Position numbers and translations under genes: made by a program
Assembly (NCBI GenBank): GCA_017937215.1
Contig: JAGBDZ010000019.1
Coordinates: forward strand, 1-64,000
Source of the DNA: Akkermansia sp.
GTDB lineage: Bacteria > Verrucomicrobiota > Verrucomicrobiia > Verrucomicrobiales > Akkermansiaceae
Length of the DNA stretch: 64,000 nt
Reading direction: 5' to 3'
Part shown: in pieces, positions 30,025 through 40,120 of the stretch
Position numbering within the stretch: position 1 is the stretch's first letter
Layout: each line of letters starts with the position of its first letter
Notes under the pieces: generated by a model
Database searches by the model: none
Told to the model about the DNA's origin: nothing
Seen by the model: the letters and a program-made list of their open reading frames with translations, nothing else

Positions 30025-31356
30025 TCACCTGGACAGGGAGAAAATGCGCTTGTCGGGCAGGTAGTAGTAGCGGTCTGTCCTGAACCCGTTTTCTTCACCT
30101 TTGAGGGTATACCGGACCACGATGTTCCGGTAGCCATCGCCGTTGGGATCCTCGAGTGTTATCTGCGCCCAGAAGCCTTCAAAAATAGTGCCGTTATCGT
30201 GGGCATCGTAGCAGCGGATGCGGGCTCCGGGCACCTCGATGAAGGCATTTCCCTTGCCGGTGTGGTGGTAGGTATAGGGGATGCGCGCTCCTTTCTGCTC
30301 GATGATTCCTACCATGTCGGCGTCGGCAGCCTCCGGATTGGCTGCCTGTAACTTACGCGTGAGGTCGCTTTCATCTGCCTTCAGGGAGATGGGCAATTCT
30401 GCGGCGCATAACCCGCCGTGTTTCCGCATGAGTCGAATGGTTGCGGCATCTGCAGAATCCGCAAAATCGAGCGGAGTGTAACCGGCGGCATCAAGCGGGT
30501 TGACCTCGGCTCCGGCCAACAGCAGAATTCGCACGCATTCGGTCTCTCTCGCCATGCAGGCGAGATGGAGAGCCAGCCAGTTATCGTGAAAAACGGACGA
30601 GCAGGCATGGGCATCAGCTCCATTTTCCAGAAGATAGCGCAGGAATTCGGGGTTTCTTTCGTTTATCGCGATGTGTGCCGGGGGGAGCTGAAAGCGGGGC
30701 TCATAGTCCAGCCTTGCGCCATGTTGCAGCAACAGGGGTAATAAATGACGGTTGCGCTTATCCAGGCAGCTTTCAACGGGCATGTCGCTGAAAACCCCGC
30801 GTTCATTTGGATTCCAGCCATTCTCCAGCATGTAAGTAACCACTGCTGCCTGTTCCTCCTGGTTCCGGAACTGGGCCGGATTGTTGTTGCAGAAGATAAT
30901 GAGGTCCCGGCTATCCTTAGCCCTTACAAACAGGGAGATGCAATCAGCACTGAGAAAATGACCGTTTTTCAGGCAATTCCGCAGCGCCTGCTTGCCGTAG
31001 GGGCGGAAATCAAAGAGTATAAATACAACAAGGAAAGCGGTGAAGACCGGAAAAATGGACTGATGAGCTGTTTTAGCAGGTGGAACCGGAGGCAATTCTC
31101 CCGGCAACTGAAAGGTGCCGGGGCGCGCTTTCCGCCAGTCCCCATCCGGCTGCGGCTTGTCGAATCCCCAGAAACGGAACAGCAGAGCCGCCACATAAAT
31201 GGCTGCAGCAAATACCAGGATACAGCCCAGCAGAATCACCACATTGAGCCAGAGCGGTGGGAAGGGGCAGAATTCACTGCACCTGGCCATCAGCAGCCCC
31301 GGCCATATATAGCACAGGCCGATGGCGTAGACAATGAGGAAAAGAATGCGTTTCAT
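30025..31356 (-). CDS. Membrane ankyrin-repeat protein
   Basis: 443 residues from ATG 31356. Two N-terminal membrane segments (ILFLIVYAIGLCYIWPGLL, LWLNVVILLGCILVFAAAIYVAALLF) and a third near residues 115-135 (IFPVFTAFLVVFILFDF) precede a soluble domain with ankyrin repeats (LLLQHGARLDYEP, LLENGADAHACSS, LLLAGAEVNPLDAAGYTPLDFA). A C-terminal beta-rich domain of about 90 residues (YHHTGKGNAFIEV..., YRNIVVRYTLKGEENG) has no name I can give. It is the second ankyrin protein in the window and starts 4 bp after a 57-aa ORF. It may be an envelope interaction scaffold. Confidence 0.75.
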   Translation of the reverse strand: MKRILFLIVYAIGLCYIWPGLLMARCSEFCPFPPLWLNVVILLGCILVFAAAIYVAALLFRFWGFDKPQPDGDWRKARPGTFQLPGELPPVPPAKTAHQSIFPVFTAFLVVFILFDFRPYGKQALRNCLKNGHFLSADCISLFVRAKDSRDLIIFCNNNPAQFRNQEEQAAVVTYMLENGWNPNERGVFSDMPVESCLDKRNRHLLPLLLQHGARLDYEPRFQLPPAHIAINERNPEFLRYLLENGADAHACSSVFHDNWLALHLACMARETECVRILLLAGAEVNPLDAAGYTPLDFADSADAATIRLMRKHGGLCAAELPISLKADESDLTRKLQAANPEAADADMVGIIEQKGARIPYTYHHTGKGNAFIEVPGARIRCYDAHDNGTIFEGFWAQITLEDPNGDGYRNIVVRYTLKGEENGFRTDRYYYLPDKRIFSLSR

Positions 31357-31360
31357 GAGG

Positions 31361-31534
31361 TCAGTAGCAGTCCATGTGTACTCTCCACTCTCCTTTGGCA
31401 TCAACGGCATTGATGGGTAAGCCTGATTTCTGAAAAGCCCCGGGCTTCAGCATCTTGCTCAGATCCGGTGCTTTGTCCTCATCAAAAATGTCGTCCTGCT
31501 TGTCAATCTCCTTCTCTGTGAGTGTGTATGCCAT
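31361..31534 (-). CDS. Small acidic hypothetical protein
   Basis: 57 residues starting MAYTLTEKEIDKQDDIFDED. It is acidic and has no membrane segment or motif. Its stop lies 4 bp before the ankyrin membrane gene, so the two are probably translated together. An in-frame start at 31576 would add 14 residues. Pairing of a tiny acidic protein with an ankyrin protein recalls antitoxin or immunity-type arrangements only superficially; no function is claimed. Confidence 0.5.
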   Translation of the reverse strand: MAYTLTEKEIDKQDDIFDEDKAPDLSKMLKPGAFQKSGLPINAVDAKGEWRVHMDCY

Positions 31535-31593
31535 AGGAACCGGATTCAGTCTATAAGAAACGGTTACCTTTAGCAAGGAAAAATCAACCCTGC

Positions 31594-31623
31594 GAGATAA
31601 ATTGGTGTTTGTCGTGCTCCGAC
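31594..31623. repeat. Fragment of MITE-like element
   Basis: GAGATAAATTGGTGTTTGTC followed by GTGCTCCGAC resembles the inner part of the elements (GATAAATTGATGTTTATCG then TTATCGGAGC), with about 80% identity by eye. No terminal repeats or full REP remain. Confidence 0.5.
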
Positions 31624-31774
31624 AATGCTTTACGCGGCCGTGTCAGTAGTTGCGTTACGCAAGATGGTGGTATATTGAGCGTATGAAGAACAGCCCACAT
31701 AGTCACCGTCCGAATGCAAAACCTGATTACTGCGTGGGCTGGATTCGTCCGCGCTCACGTCCCGTGCGGAATCC

Positions 31775-32149
31775 ATGCTGACCCAGGCATCTATCTCCGA
31801 GCTTGGTGATCTGGACCTCGCCGCCCTCTTTGGCGTGGAACTGGCAGATGCCTCGCTCTGGAGCTCCGAACTGCAGCCGAAAAAGGAAGAGCCAAAACCT
31901 GAAGCAAAGAAGAAAGCAAGAGTCAAGTCGTCCCAAAGCAAGAAATCAGCGCAGGAGCAACTGCTTTACATTCAGAAATATACGAAGAGGGATGCCCGTG
32001 AACTGGCAAAGCAGCTCTCCAGCACCGCGGCCAGCGTATCGAAATGGCTCAGTGGCCGGCACTCACCCTCGGCTCCCGTAGCGGTGCGTATCAAGAAACT
32101 TTATAACGAAGTCCGGGAGATTGTGCAGCAGGTTCGCTTGCAAAAGTGA
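31775..32149 (+). CDS. HTH (XRE-like) DNA-binding protein
   Basis: 124 residues. A Lys-rich middle (PKKEEPKPEAKKKARVKSS) precedes a C-terminal helix-turn-helix (YTKRDARELAKQLSSTAASVSKWLSGRHSPSA, about 70-103), followed by a last helix. The pattern matches XRE/Cro-type binding domains ('...AKxLxxsxxxVSKWLxGxxxPs'). No upstream in-frame ATG exists before a stop near 31724, so the start at 31775 is used. It converges with the RAYT transposase gene and is separated from it by a degenerate REP, so it might regulate that element; this is only positional inference. Confidence 0.65.
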   Translation: MLTQASISELGDLDLAALFGVELADASLWSSELQPKKEEPKPEAKKKARVKSSQSKKSAQEQLLYIQKYTKRDARELAKQLSSTAASVSKWLSGRHSPSAPVAVRIKKLYNEVREIVQQVRLQK

Positions 32150-32156
32150 ACTCCAA

Positions 32157-32175
32157 GACGGGACTCAAGTCCTAA
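32157..32175. repeat. Degenerate REP palindrome downstream of RAYT gene
   Basis: GACGGGACTCAAGTCCTAAA resembles CGGGACTTCAGTCCCGAAA with a few substitutions. It lies 30 bp beyond the RAYT stop codon. Confidence 0.5.
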
Positions 32176-32204
32176 ACTCCGAATTGGGGACGGGGGGAAG
32201 TCCC

Positions 32205-33155
32205 TTATTCTTCGTGCATCAAGGCGGTCAACATGGAGTCGAGCATACCGCTGGGGGGGATGTCGCCCACCCATATCTCCGAGGCTTGCCTCAGCACGTA
32301 CTCGTTGCACCAGGTTGCGACCTGTTTGTTCAGTCTGGAGCCGCTTGGTTGCGGGGAGAGGAATAAGAGCCGGTTTTCTATCAATGCTTGGTGCTGCTCT
32401 GCAGAAAGCTCCGTTGGAATGCCTTGGGGGCATACGTGGATGATAGGTCGCTTTTTTGCCAATGCCCGGTAGAGGATTTCACGTTCCTGCGGGCTCGTGA
32501 AGGTGGAGATGAGCGCCATTTCCTGGGTGGTCGGGACTGAAGTCCCGTGCCCCGAAAGAGAAATGCGCCGTAGAGTCAGATTTGTTGCGCTGTATCCCTG
32601 AGATGCTACGCAAGCTCGTTTGGGAAGGCTCAGGAGCGACTCGTTGCCCAGCATGTATCTGGTTACTTCACCCCAACGGTCATGTGTCCATCTCTTCGGG
32701 TTGCTGCGTATGTATCGCTCATAGTGTAGAAGCTCTTCAGCGCTGGAAATCAAGTCTTCCCAGTTGTCGATTTGCCATAGATGACCGCCTATATCGGGAA
32801 CTTTTCCGGCTCCTTTGAGCTTGCCGTAAAGGAATGTGGTGACTCCTTTGAAACGCCCGACGAGAAAGCCCAGGTGGTTCTTTTTGTTGGTCGGCCGTTC
32901 ATGGATGATAAAAATTGCGTGAAGGTGATTTGGCATCACTACATATTCACCCAGTTCCAGCTCGGGATATTTTTGCGGCAAGGCTGTAAGCTCATCTCGC
33001 ACACTTTTTCCAAGCTCGTTCAGGATGCACTCTTCTCCCACGATTGTTCCCAGGATAGATTGATTGTGCTCAACCTGCATGGTTATGAAGAACCGGCCTC
33101 GGCTATAATCGATTCTCTTGTTCCTCAGGTGCTTGTAAATTCGCTTTCCGTTCAT
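32205..33155 (-). CDS. RAYT (REP-associated tyrosine transposase) fused to a SLOG/DprA-like domain
   Basis: 316 residues. The N-terminal domain (about 1-165) is an IS200/IS605-like HUH nuclease: N76-H77-x-H79 in VMPNHLHAIF is the metal-binding HUH motif. 'HLWQIDNWEDLI' and YIRSNPKRW (Tyr about 148, likely catalytic) are typical of RAYTs, which bind and cut REP palindromes. A C-terminal extension of about 105 residues (TFTSPQEREILYRALAKKRP, then LLFLSPQ and a hydrophobic IWVG strand) has the pattern of a small DprA/SLOG nucleotide-binding fold; this is inference from memory. Residues about 202-208, at the junction, are encoded by a REP palindrome. REPs also flank the gene. Start ATG at 33155. 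Confidence 0.85.
   Translation of the reverse strand: MNGKRIYKHLRNKRIDYSRGRFFITMQVEHNQSILGTIVGEECILNELGKSVRDELTALPQKYPELELGEYVVMPNHLHAIFIIHERPTNKKNHLGFLVGRFKGVTTFLYGKLKGAGKVPDIGGHLWQIDNWEDLISSAEELLHYERYIRSNPKRWTHDRWGEVTRYMLGNESLLSLPKRACVASQGYSATNLTLRRISLSGHGTSVPTTQEMALISTFTSPQEREILYRALAKKRPIIHVCPQGIPTELSAEQHQALIENRLLFLSPQPSGSRLNKQVATWCNEYVLRQASEIWVGDIPPSGMLDSMLTALMHEE
32532..32552. repeat. REP palindrome inside the RAYT coding sequence
   Basis: CGGGACTGAAGTCCCG (32532-32547) with adjoining TGCCCC. On the minus strand this reads GGCACGGGACTTCAGTCCCG, 20 bp identical to the REP just upstream of the RAYT start codon (33161-33180). It encodes part of SGHGTSVPTT at the boundary between the two protein domains. 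Confidence 0.85.
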
Positions 33156-33160
33156 TTCGA

Positions 33161-33184
33161 GGCACGGGACTTCAGTCCCGAAAT
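33161..33184. repeat. REP palindrome upstream of RAYT gene
   Basis: GGCACGGGACTTCAGTCCCG followed by AAAT, identical to the first REP arm of the MITE-like elements (GCACGGGACTTCAGTCCCGAAAT). It lies 6 bp upstream of the RAYT ATG and next to the ATP synthase operon terminator. Confidence 0.85.
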
Positions 33185-33186
33185 GG

Positions 33187-33219
33187 AAAAAGCCCCGCAG
33201 CTTATCGGCTGCGGGGCTT
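33187..33219 (-). terminator. Rho-independent terminator of the atp operon
   Basis: On the minus strand a 12-bp stem (AAGCCCCGCAGC/GCTGCGGGGCTT) with a short loop and a T run, 7 bp after the atpC stop codon. Confidence 0.9.
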
Positions 33220-33225
33220 GGTAAA

Positions 33226-33642
33226 TCAAATCCTCCGTTTCTTTCGGAAATCGAGCATGGCGAGTTGCTTGGAGATGGCCGCTTCGAGCTTGGCCTGTTC
33301 CTCGCGGTCGAGCACGGAGGCGGCGTCGCGGTAGGCGGCCTGGGCGCGTTCGAGTGCTTTCTCCACGCTGGTGGTGTCGATTTCGTCCAGGGTGAGGGCG
33401 GTATCGGTCACCAGGAGCACATCGTCCTTATCCACCTGCAGGAAACCGCCGCCCACGAAGAGGCTCTGCGGAGCCTGGCCGGGGCAGGTGTAGGTGAGCT
33501 CACCATTGGCCACGGAGGTGATGATAGAAGCGTGCCCGGGCAGCACCTCCATCTCACCCGTGGAGGCAGGCAGACGGATGGCCGTCACCTCCGCCTCGAG
33601 GGCGGTGCGCATGGGGGTGATGATTTTGAATTGCATGGGCAT
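33226..33642 (-). CDS. atpC: F-type ATP synthase epsilon subunit
   Basis: 138 residues, normal length. The N-terminal beta-sandwich starts MQFKIITPMRTALEAEVTAIRLPASTGEMEVLPGHASIIT, the usual epsilon signature, and a C-terminal helical hairpin follows (VEKALERAQAAYRDAASVLDREEQAKLEAAI). It is part of the central stalk in F1, couples rotation to catalysis, and inhibits ATP hydrolysis through the helical hairpin. It is the last gene of the operon, 8 bp after atpD, and is followed by the operon's terminator. Confidence 0.95.
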   Translation of the reverse strand: MPMQFKIITPMRTALEAEVTAIRLPASTGEMEVLPGHASIITSVANGELTYTCPGQAPQSLFVGGGFLQVDKDDVLLVTDTALTLDEIDTTSVEKALERAQAAYRDAASVLDREEQAKLEAAISKQLAMLDFRKKRRI

Positions 33643-33650
33643 GGCTGGAA

Positions 33651-35964
<2,314 letters not shown>

Positions 35965-35968
35965 GTTG

Positions 35969-37510
35969 TTACTTCTTCAGGCGGGATTTGAAAGCGGTCA
36001 TGAAGTCCTTGAGGGCGGCGTCGATTTCCGGCGTCAGGGCCTTCTCGGCTTCGATGCGGGTGAGCAGGTCAGCGCCGTTCACGCTGGCTTCTTCCTCCAG
36101 CTGGCGGCGCACGGCCTGAATCTGGTCCACGGCCACATCATCGAGGAAGCCGCGCTGGATGGCGTAGAGATTGATGACCTCGATACCCAGACCCTTGGGC
36201 TCATACTGGCCCTGCTTGAAGAGCTCCACGATGCGGCGGCCGCGCTCCAGCTTGGCCTTGGTGGCGGCGTCCAGGTCGGAGCCGAACTGGGCGAATGCCT
36301 GGAGTTCTTCGAACTGGGCAAGGTCGAGCTTCACGGAACCGGCGAGTTTCTTCACAATCTGGGTCTGGGCGCTGGAACCCACGCGGGACACGGAGATACC
36401 CACGTTGATGGCCGGGCGCACACCCTGGTAGAAGAGGTCGGTATCCAGGAAGATCTGGCCGTCGGTAATGGAAATCACATTCGTGGGAATGTAGGCGGAC
36501 ACGTCACCGGCCTGGGTCTCGATGATGGGCAGGGCGGTGAGGGAACCACCTTTACGGCCACCTTCGCTGTTGATGCGGGCAGCGCGCTCCAGGAGGCGGG
36601 AATGCAGGTAGAACACGTCGCCGGGGTAGGCTTCGCGGCCGGAGGGACGGCGCAGGATGAGGGACACCTGGCGGTAGGCCACGGCGTGCTTGGAGAGGTC
36701 ATCGTACACGATGAGGGCATCCTGACCCTGGTCCATGAAGTATTCACCCATGGCGCAGCCGGCATAGGGGGCCAGGTACTGCATGGCGGCGCTGTCGGAG
36801 GCGGAGGCCACCACCACGATGCTGTATTCCATGGCGCCGGCTTCCTCGAGCTTGGCTACCAGGCGAGACACGGTGGCGCGCTTCTGACCCACGGCCACGT
36901 AGATGCTGTAGAGCGGGCGGTGGCCCGGCAGCTTGCCCTGTTCGGCCAGCTTGTTCTGCTGGGCCTGGGCAATCATGGTATCAGTGGCGATGGTGGTCTT
37001 GCCGGTGGATCGGTCGCCGATGATGAGCTCGCGCTGGCCGCGGCCAATCGGAATCATGGCATCGATGGGCAGAATACCGGTCTGCACCGGCTGGTTCACA
37101 CCCTGGCGGGAGATGATACCGGAAGCAATCTTTTCCACGGGATAATAGGTGGCTGCCTGAATCGGGCCCTTGCCGTCCAGCGGGTTACCCAGGGTATCCA
37201 CCACGCGGCCGAGCAGACCGGGACCCACCGGCACCTGGAGCAGACGCCCCGTGGTCTTGCAGGTGTCGCCTTCCTTCAGGGAAGCGGCGTTGCCGATAAG
37301 CACGGCGCCCACTTCATGCTCTTCCAGGTTCATGGCGAGGCCCATCACGCCGCCGGGGAATTCAATCATCTCATTGAGCATGGCGTTGCTCAGGCCCTCG
37401 ATGTGGGCCACGCCATCGCCGATGGCTTTGATGGTGCCCACGTTCTCGCTGACGGAGGCGGTGGAGATGTTGCGAATCTGTGCTTCGAGTTCTTGTACGA
37501 TGTTGCTCAT
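35969..37510 (-). CDS. atpA: F-type ATP synthase alpha subunit
   Basis: 513 residues, normal length. Features include the nucleotide-binding loop [11 protein letters not shown] (about 169-179), the [12 protein letters not shown] segment, and the alpha-family signature around [17 protein letters not shown] (with the Arg finger). It forms the non-catalytic sites of F1 and contributes the arginine finger to the beta subunit sites. It lies 12 bp after atpH and 4 bp before atpG. A long frame on the opposite strand across this gene is not believed to be real. Confidence 0.98.
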   Translation of the reverse strand: MSNIVQELEAQIRNISTASVSENVGTIKAIGDGVAHIEGLSNAMLNEMIEFPGGVMGLAMNLEEHEVGAVLIGNAASLKEGDTCKTTGRLLQVPVGPGLLGRVVDTLGNPLDGKGPIQAATYYPVEKIASGIISRQGVNQPVQTGILPIDAMIPIGRGQRELIIGDRSTGKTTIATDTMIAQAQQNKLAEQGKLPGHRPLYSIYVAVGQKRATVSRLVAKLEEAGAMEYSIVVVASASDSAAMQYLAPYAGCAMGEYFMDQGQDALIVYDDLSKHAVAYRQVSLILRRPSGREAYPGDVFYLHSRLLERAARINSEGGRKGGSLTALPIIETQAGDVSAYIPTNVISITDGQIFLDTDLFYQGVRPAINVGISVSRVGSSAQTQIVKKLAGSVKLDLAQFEELQAFAQFGSDLDAATKAKLERGRRIVELFKQGQYEPKGLGIEVINLYAIQRGFLDDVAVDQIQAVRRQLEEEASVNGADLLTRIEAEKALTPEIDAALKDFMTAFKSRLKK

Positions 37511-37522
37511 ACCGTGGTGTGT

Positions 37523-37915
37523 TTAGAGAGTTTTTGTAAGTTGTTCAATGCGGGTGCGGATAGAGGCGTCCGTCACGTTGTCGCCCACCTTCACGGTGAG
37601 CCCGGCGATAAGGGAGGAATCCACCTGCCATTCGTAGTTCAGCCCGGTCTGGCGGTCGTTCAATCTGGCTTCGATGGCGGCCTGCTCGGCCTCGGTCAGC
37701 GGCACGGCGCTGGTGATGGTGGCGGTGTGGGCGGCGCGCTCCAGACGCACCAGCTCGGTGAAAGCGGTGAGCAGGGCAAGGTAGTTGCGCGGCTTGTCTG
37801 CGGCAATCTTGTCGGCCACCTGGCGCACGATGGCTTCATCCATCAGCCCGTCGGCGCCGATGCAGAGCCGCATGAGCCGGCGTGCCTGGGCCTGTACTTC
37901 TTTACTGATTTTCAT
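37523..37915 (-). CDS. atpH: F-type ATP synthase delta subunit (short form)
   Basis: 130 residues, clearly shorter than the usual 175-180. Most of the N-terminal six-helix domain that caps the alpha subunits is present in reduced form, while the C-terminal segment YEWQVDSSLIAGLTVKVGDNVTDASIRTRIEQLTKTL matches the delta signature (GxxVxVGDxxxDxSxxxxLxxL). The subunit joins the peripheral stalk to F1. Identification rests on this C-terminus and on its place between atpF and atpA. The gene lies 15 bp after atpF. The short form may be a lineage feature. Confidence 0.88.
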   Translation of the reverse strand: MKISKEVQAQARRLMRLCIGADGLMDEAIVRQVADKIAADKPRNYLALLTAFTELVRLERAAHTATITSAVPLTEAEQAAIEARLNDRQTGLNYEWQVDSSLIAGLTVKVGDNVTDASIRTRIEQLTKTL

Positions 37916-37930
37916 GACAGCGGCGGCAGA

Positions 37931-38443
37931 TTAGAGGGACTTGATGGCTTCGGCGTTGATGGCGCGGTGGTCGGCATCGCTCAGCACCTTGCCGGTCACG
38001 CGGGAGGTGGCTTCGGCCACCAGGCGGGCGAACTCGCCCTTCAGCGCATCCTTTTCGCGCTGGGTGTCCATCTCGGCCTGCTTGTGGGCGTTTTCGATGA
38101 CGGCCTGTGCTTCGGCGCTGGCTTTGGCGGAGAGGTCGGCCTGCAGGCGGGCGGCAGTCTGGCGGGCCTGCTCCACTTCCTTCTTGCCGGTTTCGCGAGC
38201 TTCGTCGAGAATCTTCTCACCGGTGACCTTCACATCGGCCAGTTCCTGCTGGCTGCGGGCGTGCATTTCCTCGCCCTCCTGGATGCGCTGGCGGCGCTCC
38301 TCCAGCTGCTTGAAGATGGGCTTGATGCCGAAGCACACCACGATGGCGGCCAGGATGCAGAAGGCAATGAGGTGAGCGATGAACGCATCGGTGTGCAGAC
38401 CGAAATTAGTGACCAGGTCCTGAATATCAGCGGCAAGAATCAT
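37931..38443 (-). CDS. atpF: F-type ATP synthase b subunit
   Basis: 170 residues. An N-terminal membrane segment (about 17-40, FIAHLIAFCILAAIVVCFGI) is followed by a long charged helix to the C-terminus (RRQRIQEGEEMHARSQQELADVKVTGEKIL..., KASAEAQAVIENAHKQAEMDTQREK). Two copies form the peripheral stalk that holds F1 stationary against the rotor. The family's 'AxxxAxxxI' pattern of the dimer helix is visible. It is preceded by a 110-bp gap with a hairpin after atpE and followed by atpH after 15 bp. Confidence 0.93.
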   Translation of the reverse strand: MILAADIQDLVTNFGLHTDAFIAHLIAFCILAAIVVCFGIKPIFKQLEERRQRIQEGEEMHARSQQELADVKVTGEKILDEARETGKKEVEQARQTAARLQADLSAKASAEAQAVIENAHKQAEMDTQREKDALKGEFARLVAEATSRVTGKVLSDADHRAINAEAIKSL

Positions 38444-38502
38444 GGTTGTGAGTTGCTTTGGTTAAAGACGGAGATTTTTTTGAGAATGGGGGAAAGGGGA
38501 AG

Positions 38503-38537
38503 GGGCATGCCGTTTGCTTGAATGGCCCGGCATGCCC
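38503..38537 (-). other. Intercistronic hairpin between atpE and atpF
   Basis: A perfect 10-bp stem GGGCATGCCG/CGGCATGCCC with a 15-nt loop and no clear T run. It could act as an mRNA stabiliser or partial terminator, which would help raise the copy number of subunit c. Confidence 0.5.
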
Positions 38538-38553
38538 GCGGGCGTAGCATTGC

Positions 38554-38757
38554 TTAGCCCATGAAGATGGCCACGAAGGCCACACCTTCCACGAGGGCGG
38601 CCAGAATGATGGAGATGGTCAGCACCTGACCGGAAGCACCGGGGTTGCGGCCGGTGGATTCAGCGGCCTTCATACCGATGAGACCAATGCCGAGACCGGC
38701 ACCGAGAACAGCCATGCCGGACTTGATGGCGGCGGTGGCAAGAGCGGGGAGCATCAT
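38554..38757 (-). CDS. atpE: F-type ATP synthase c subunit
   Basis: 67 residues forming two membrane helices joined by a polar loop (STGRNPGASG). The first helix has the glycine-rich GAGLGIGLIG motif and the second carries the ion-binding Glu in AALVEGVAFVA. The residues that bind Na+ in sodium-type c rings (a Gln in helix 1 and a Ser/Thr after the Glu) are not present: the helix 1 position is Ile and the Glu is followed by Gly. A proton-type rotor is therefore expected. It lies 88 bp after atpB and is followed by a hairpin. Confidence 0.95.
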   Translation of the reverse strand: MMLPALATAAIKSGMAVLGAGLGIGLIGMKAAESTGRNPGASGQVLTISIILAALVEGVAFVAIFMG

Positions 38758-38845
38758 TGTTGTTGTTTTTCTATTGTTTGTTGTTTATTGGTGAAACCCG
38801 CAGCGTCACGCTTTGCTTCATGATCCGATGCGGGAAAATGGTCGT

Positions 38846-39724
38846 TTAGTGGGCGGCGTGTTCTTCGCCATCGCCCACCTGGGTCTTCAGGAAGATAGCC
38901 GTGAGCATCAGGAACACCAGGGCCTGCACGAAGCCCACCAGGATTTCCAGACACATGAAGGGAAGCATGGCAACGGCGTTGCCCAGGATGCTGCCGCTCA
39001 CGATGCTCATCTGCTCCAGAATGGCCTCGCCGGCGAAGATGTTGCCGTAAAGACGAGCGGCCAGTGCTACAGGACGGATGCCGATGGAAAGCAGCTCGAT
39101 GAGCCCCACGAAGAAGAAGACGGGCAGCAGCAGGTTCTTCAGCATGCCGGTGAGTCCGCCCTTGGGCCCGAAGATGTGCAGCAGGAAGTGCTTGATGCCC
39201 TGTTCCTTGATACTCCATATGAACCAGAGCAGGGTGTAGAACAGACCGAGGAAGAGGGTGATGTTCAGGTCGGCATTGGCGCCGCGGAAGAGAGGGTGGC
39301 CGTTGATGGTAATCTCACCCACGCCGGGGATAAGGCCCATGTAGTTGCTGGTGAGAATGAGCAGGAAGACCGTGGCAAAGTACCAGATGTATTTGCCGGC
39401 CAGCTTCTTGCCGATGAGGCCTTCCACAAAGTTATACAGCAGCTCGAAGACCCATTCCACGAAGTTCTGCAGACCGCTGGGCACGCTCTGCATCTTGCGT
39501 GTGGCCAGTCGCAGAATGATGGTGAGCAGCACCACGGCAATGGTCATCATCACCATGGAGTTGGTGATAGGCAGGGAATGCCCCGGCCAGAACGGCAGGT
39601 CAATGTTCCACAGCACCGGTGCATCGGTAGAAAGCCCATGGTGGCCGCCTTCCTCAGAAGCACACGCCACACCACTCATCAGCATCATGACACCAAAGGC
39701 AAATTTAGAAAGGAGAGATTTCAT
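38846..39724 (-). CDS. atpB: F-type ATP synthase a subunit
   Basis: 292 residues with a likely signal-peptide-like N-terminus (MKSLLSKFAFGVMMLMSGVACA), then the membrane domain. The essential Arg lies in PVALAARLYGNIFAGE, close to the middle. Further motifs are LQNFVEWVFELLYNF, SNYMGLIPG (half-channel region) and the terminal helices. It forms the stator ion channel facing the c ring. The N-terminal extension with a Cys (GVACASEEGGHHG) looks like a lipoprotein signal, unusual for an a subunit. It is the first gene of the operon; no atpI precedes it. Confidence 0.93.
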   Translation of the reverse strand: MKSLLSKFAFGVMMLMSGVACASEEGGHHGLSTDAPVLWNIDLPFWPGHSLPITNSMVMMTIAVVLLTIILRLATRKMQSVPSGLQNFVEWVFELLYNFVEGLIGKKLAGKYIWYFATVFLLILTSNYMGLIPGVGEITINGHPLFRGANADLNITLFLGLFYTLLWFIWSIKEQGIKHFLLHIFGPKGGLTGMLKNLLLPVFFFVGLIELLSIGIRPVALAARLYGNIFAGEAILEQMSIVSGSILGNAVAMLPFMCLEILVGFVQALVFLMLTAIFLKTQVGDGEEHAAH

Positions 39725-39737
39725 CGCGATTAGTATC

Positions 39738-39765
39738 AGACTAGCATTTTTCCCCGCAGAGTCAA
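39738..39765 (-). promoter_or_regulatory. Promoter candidate of atp operon
   Basis: On the minus strand TTGACT (39760-39765), 16-bp spacer, TAGTCT (39738-39743), 13 bp before the atpB ATG. Confidence 0.55.
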
Positions 39766-39796
39766 GGAGAAAATCTTGTTAGTGACGTAGAAATCA

Positions 39797-40014
39797 CATG
39801 TGTCCCAAAGATTTGGTAAGCAATAGAAACATAAGCAACATTTTGGAAGAAGTCCCATCTCTGCTCGATTAATTGATGTTTGTCGTTGTCGGGGCACGGG
39901 ACTTCAGTCCCGAAATAACGGTGCTTCCAATCGGGACTGAAGTCCCGTACTCCGACAGAGTTCCCCCACAAATTCCCATTTATCCAGCGCTTTACTCAAA
40001 CGCTGGGACACGTG
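39797..40014. mobile_element. MITE-like REP element, copy B
   Basis: About 218 bp with ends CATGTGTCCCAAAGA (left) and complement of CACGTGTCCCAGCG (right), imperfect inverted repeats. Inside are two REP palindromes, CGGGACTTCAGTCCCG and CGGGACTGAAGTCCCG, about 20 bp apart and facing each other. The flanks share an imperfect direct repeat (GTAGAAATCA at 39787 against GTGGAAATTA at 40018), consistent with an older insertion. It fills most of the 396-bp gap between the ATP synthase operon start and the next minus-strand gene; nothing else is seen in that gap apart from the promoter. Confidence 0.8.
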
Positions 40015-40120
40015 GGCGTGGAAATTATGCGCAGGGAGCGTTTCTGTGATGTGCGCGGCTTATTGAAAATTGCCCCGGGTGTCGGGAAAACAATAGTCGT
40101 TCATGGCTGCACGGGCATGT

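Noticed and set aside
38554..38757. Sodium-type c subunit
   Set aside because: The Gln in helix 1 and the Ser/Thr after the binding Glu, needed for Na+, are Ile and Gly here.
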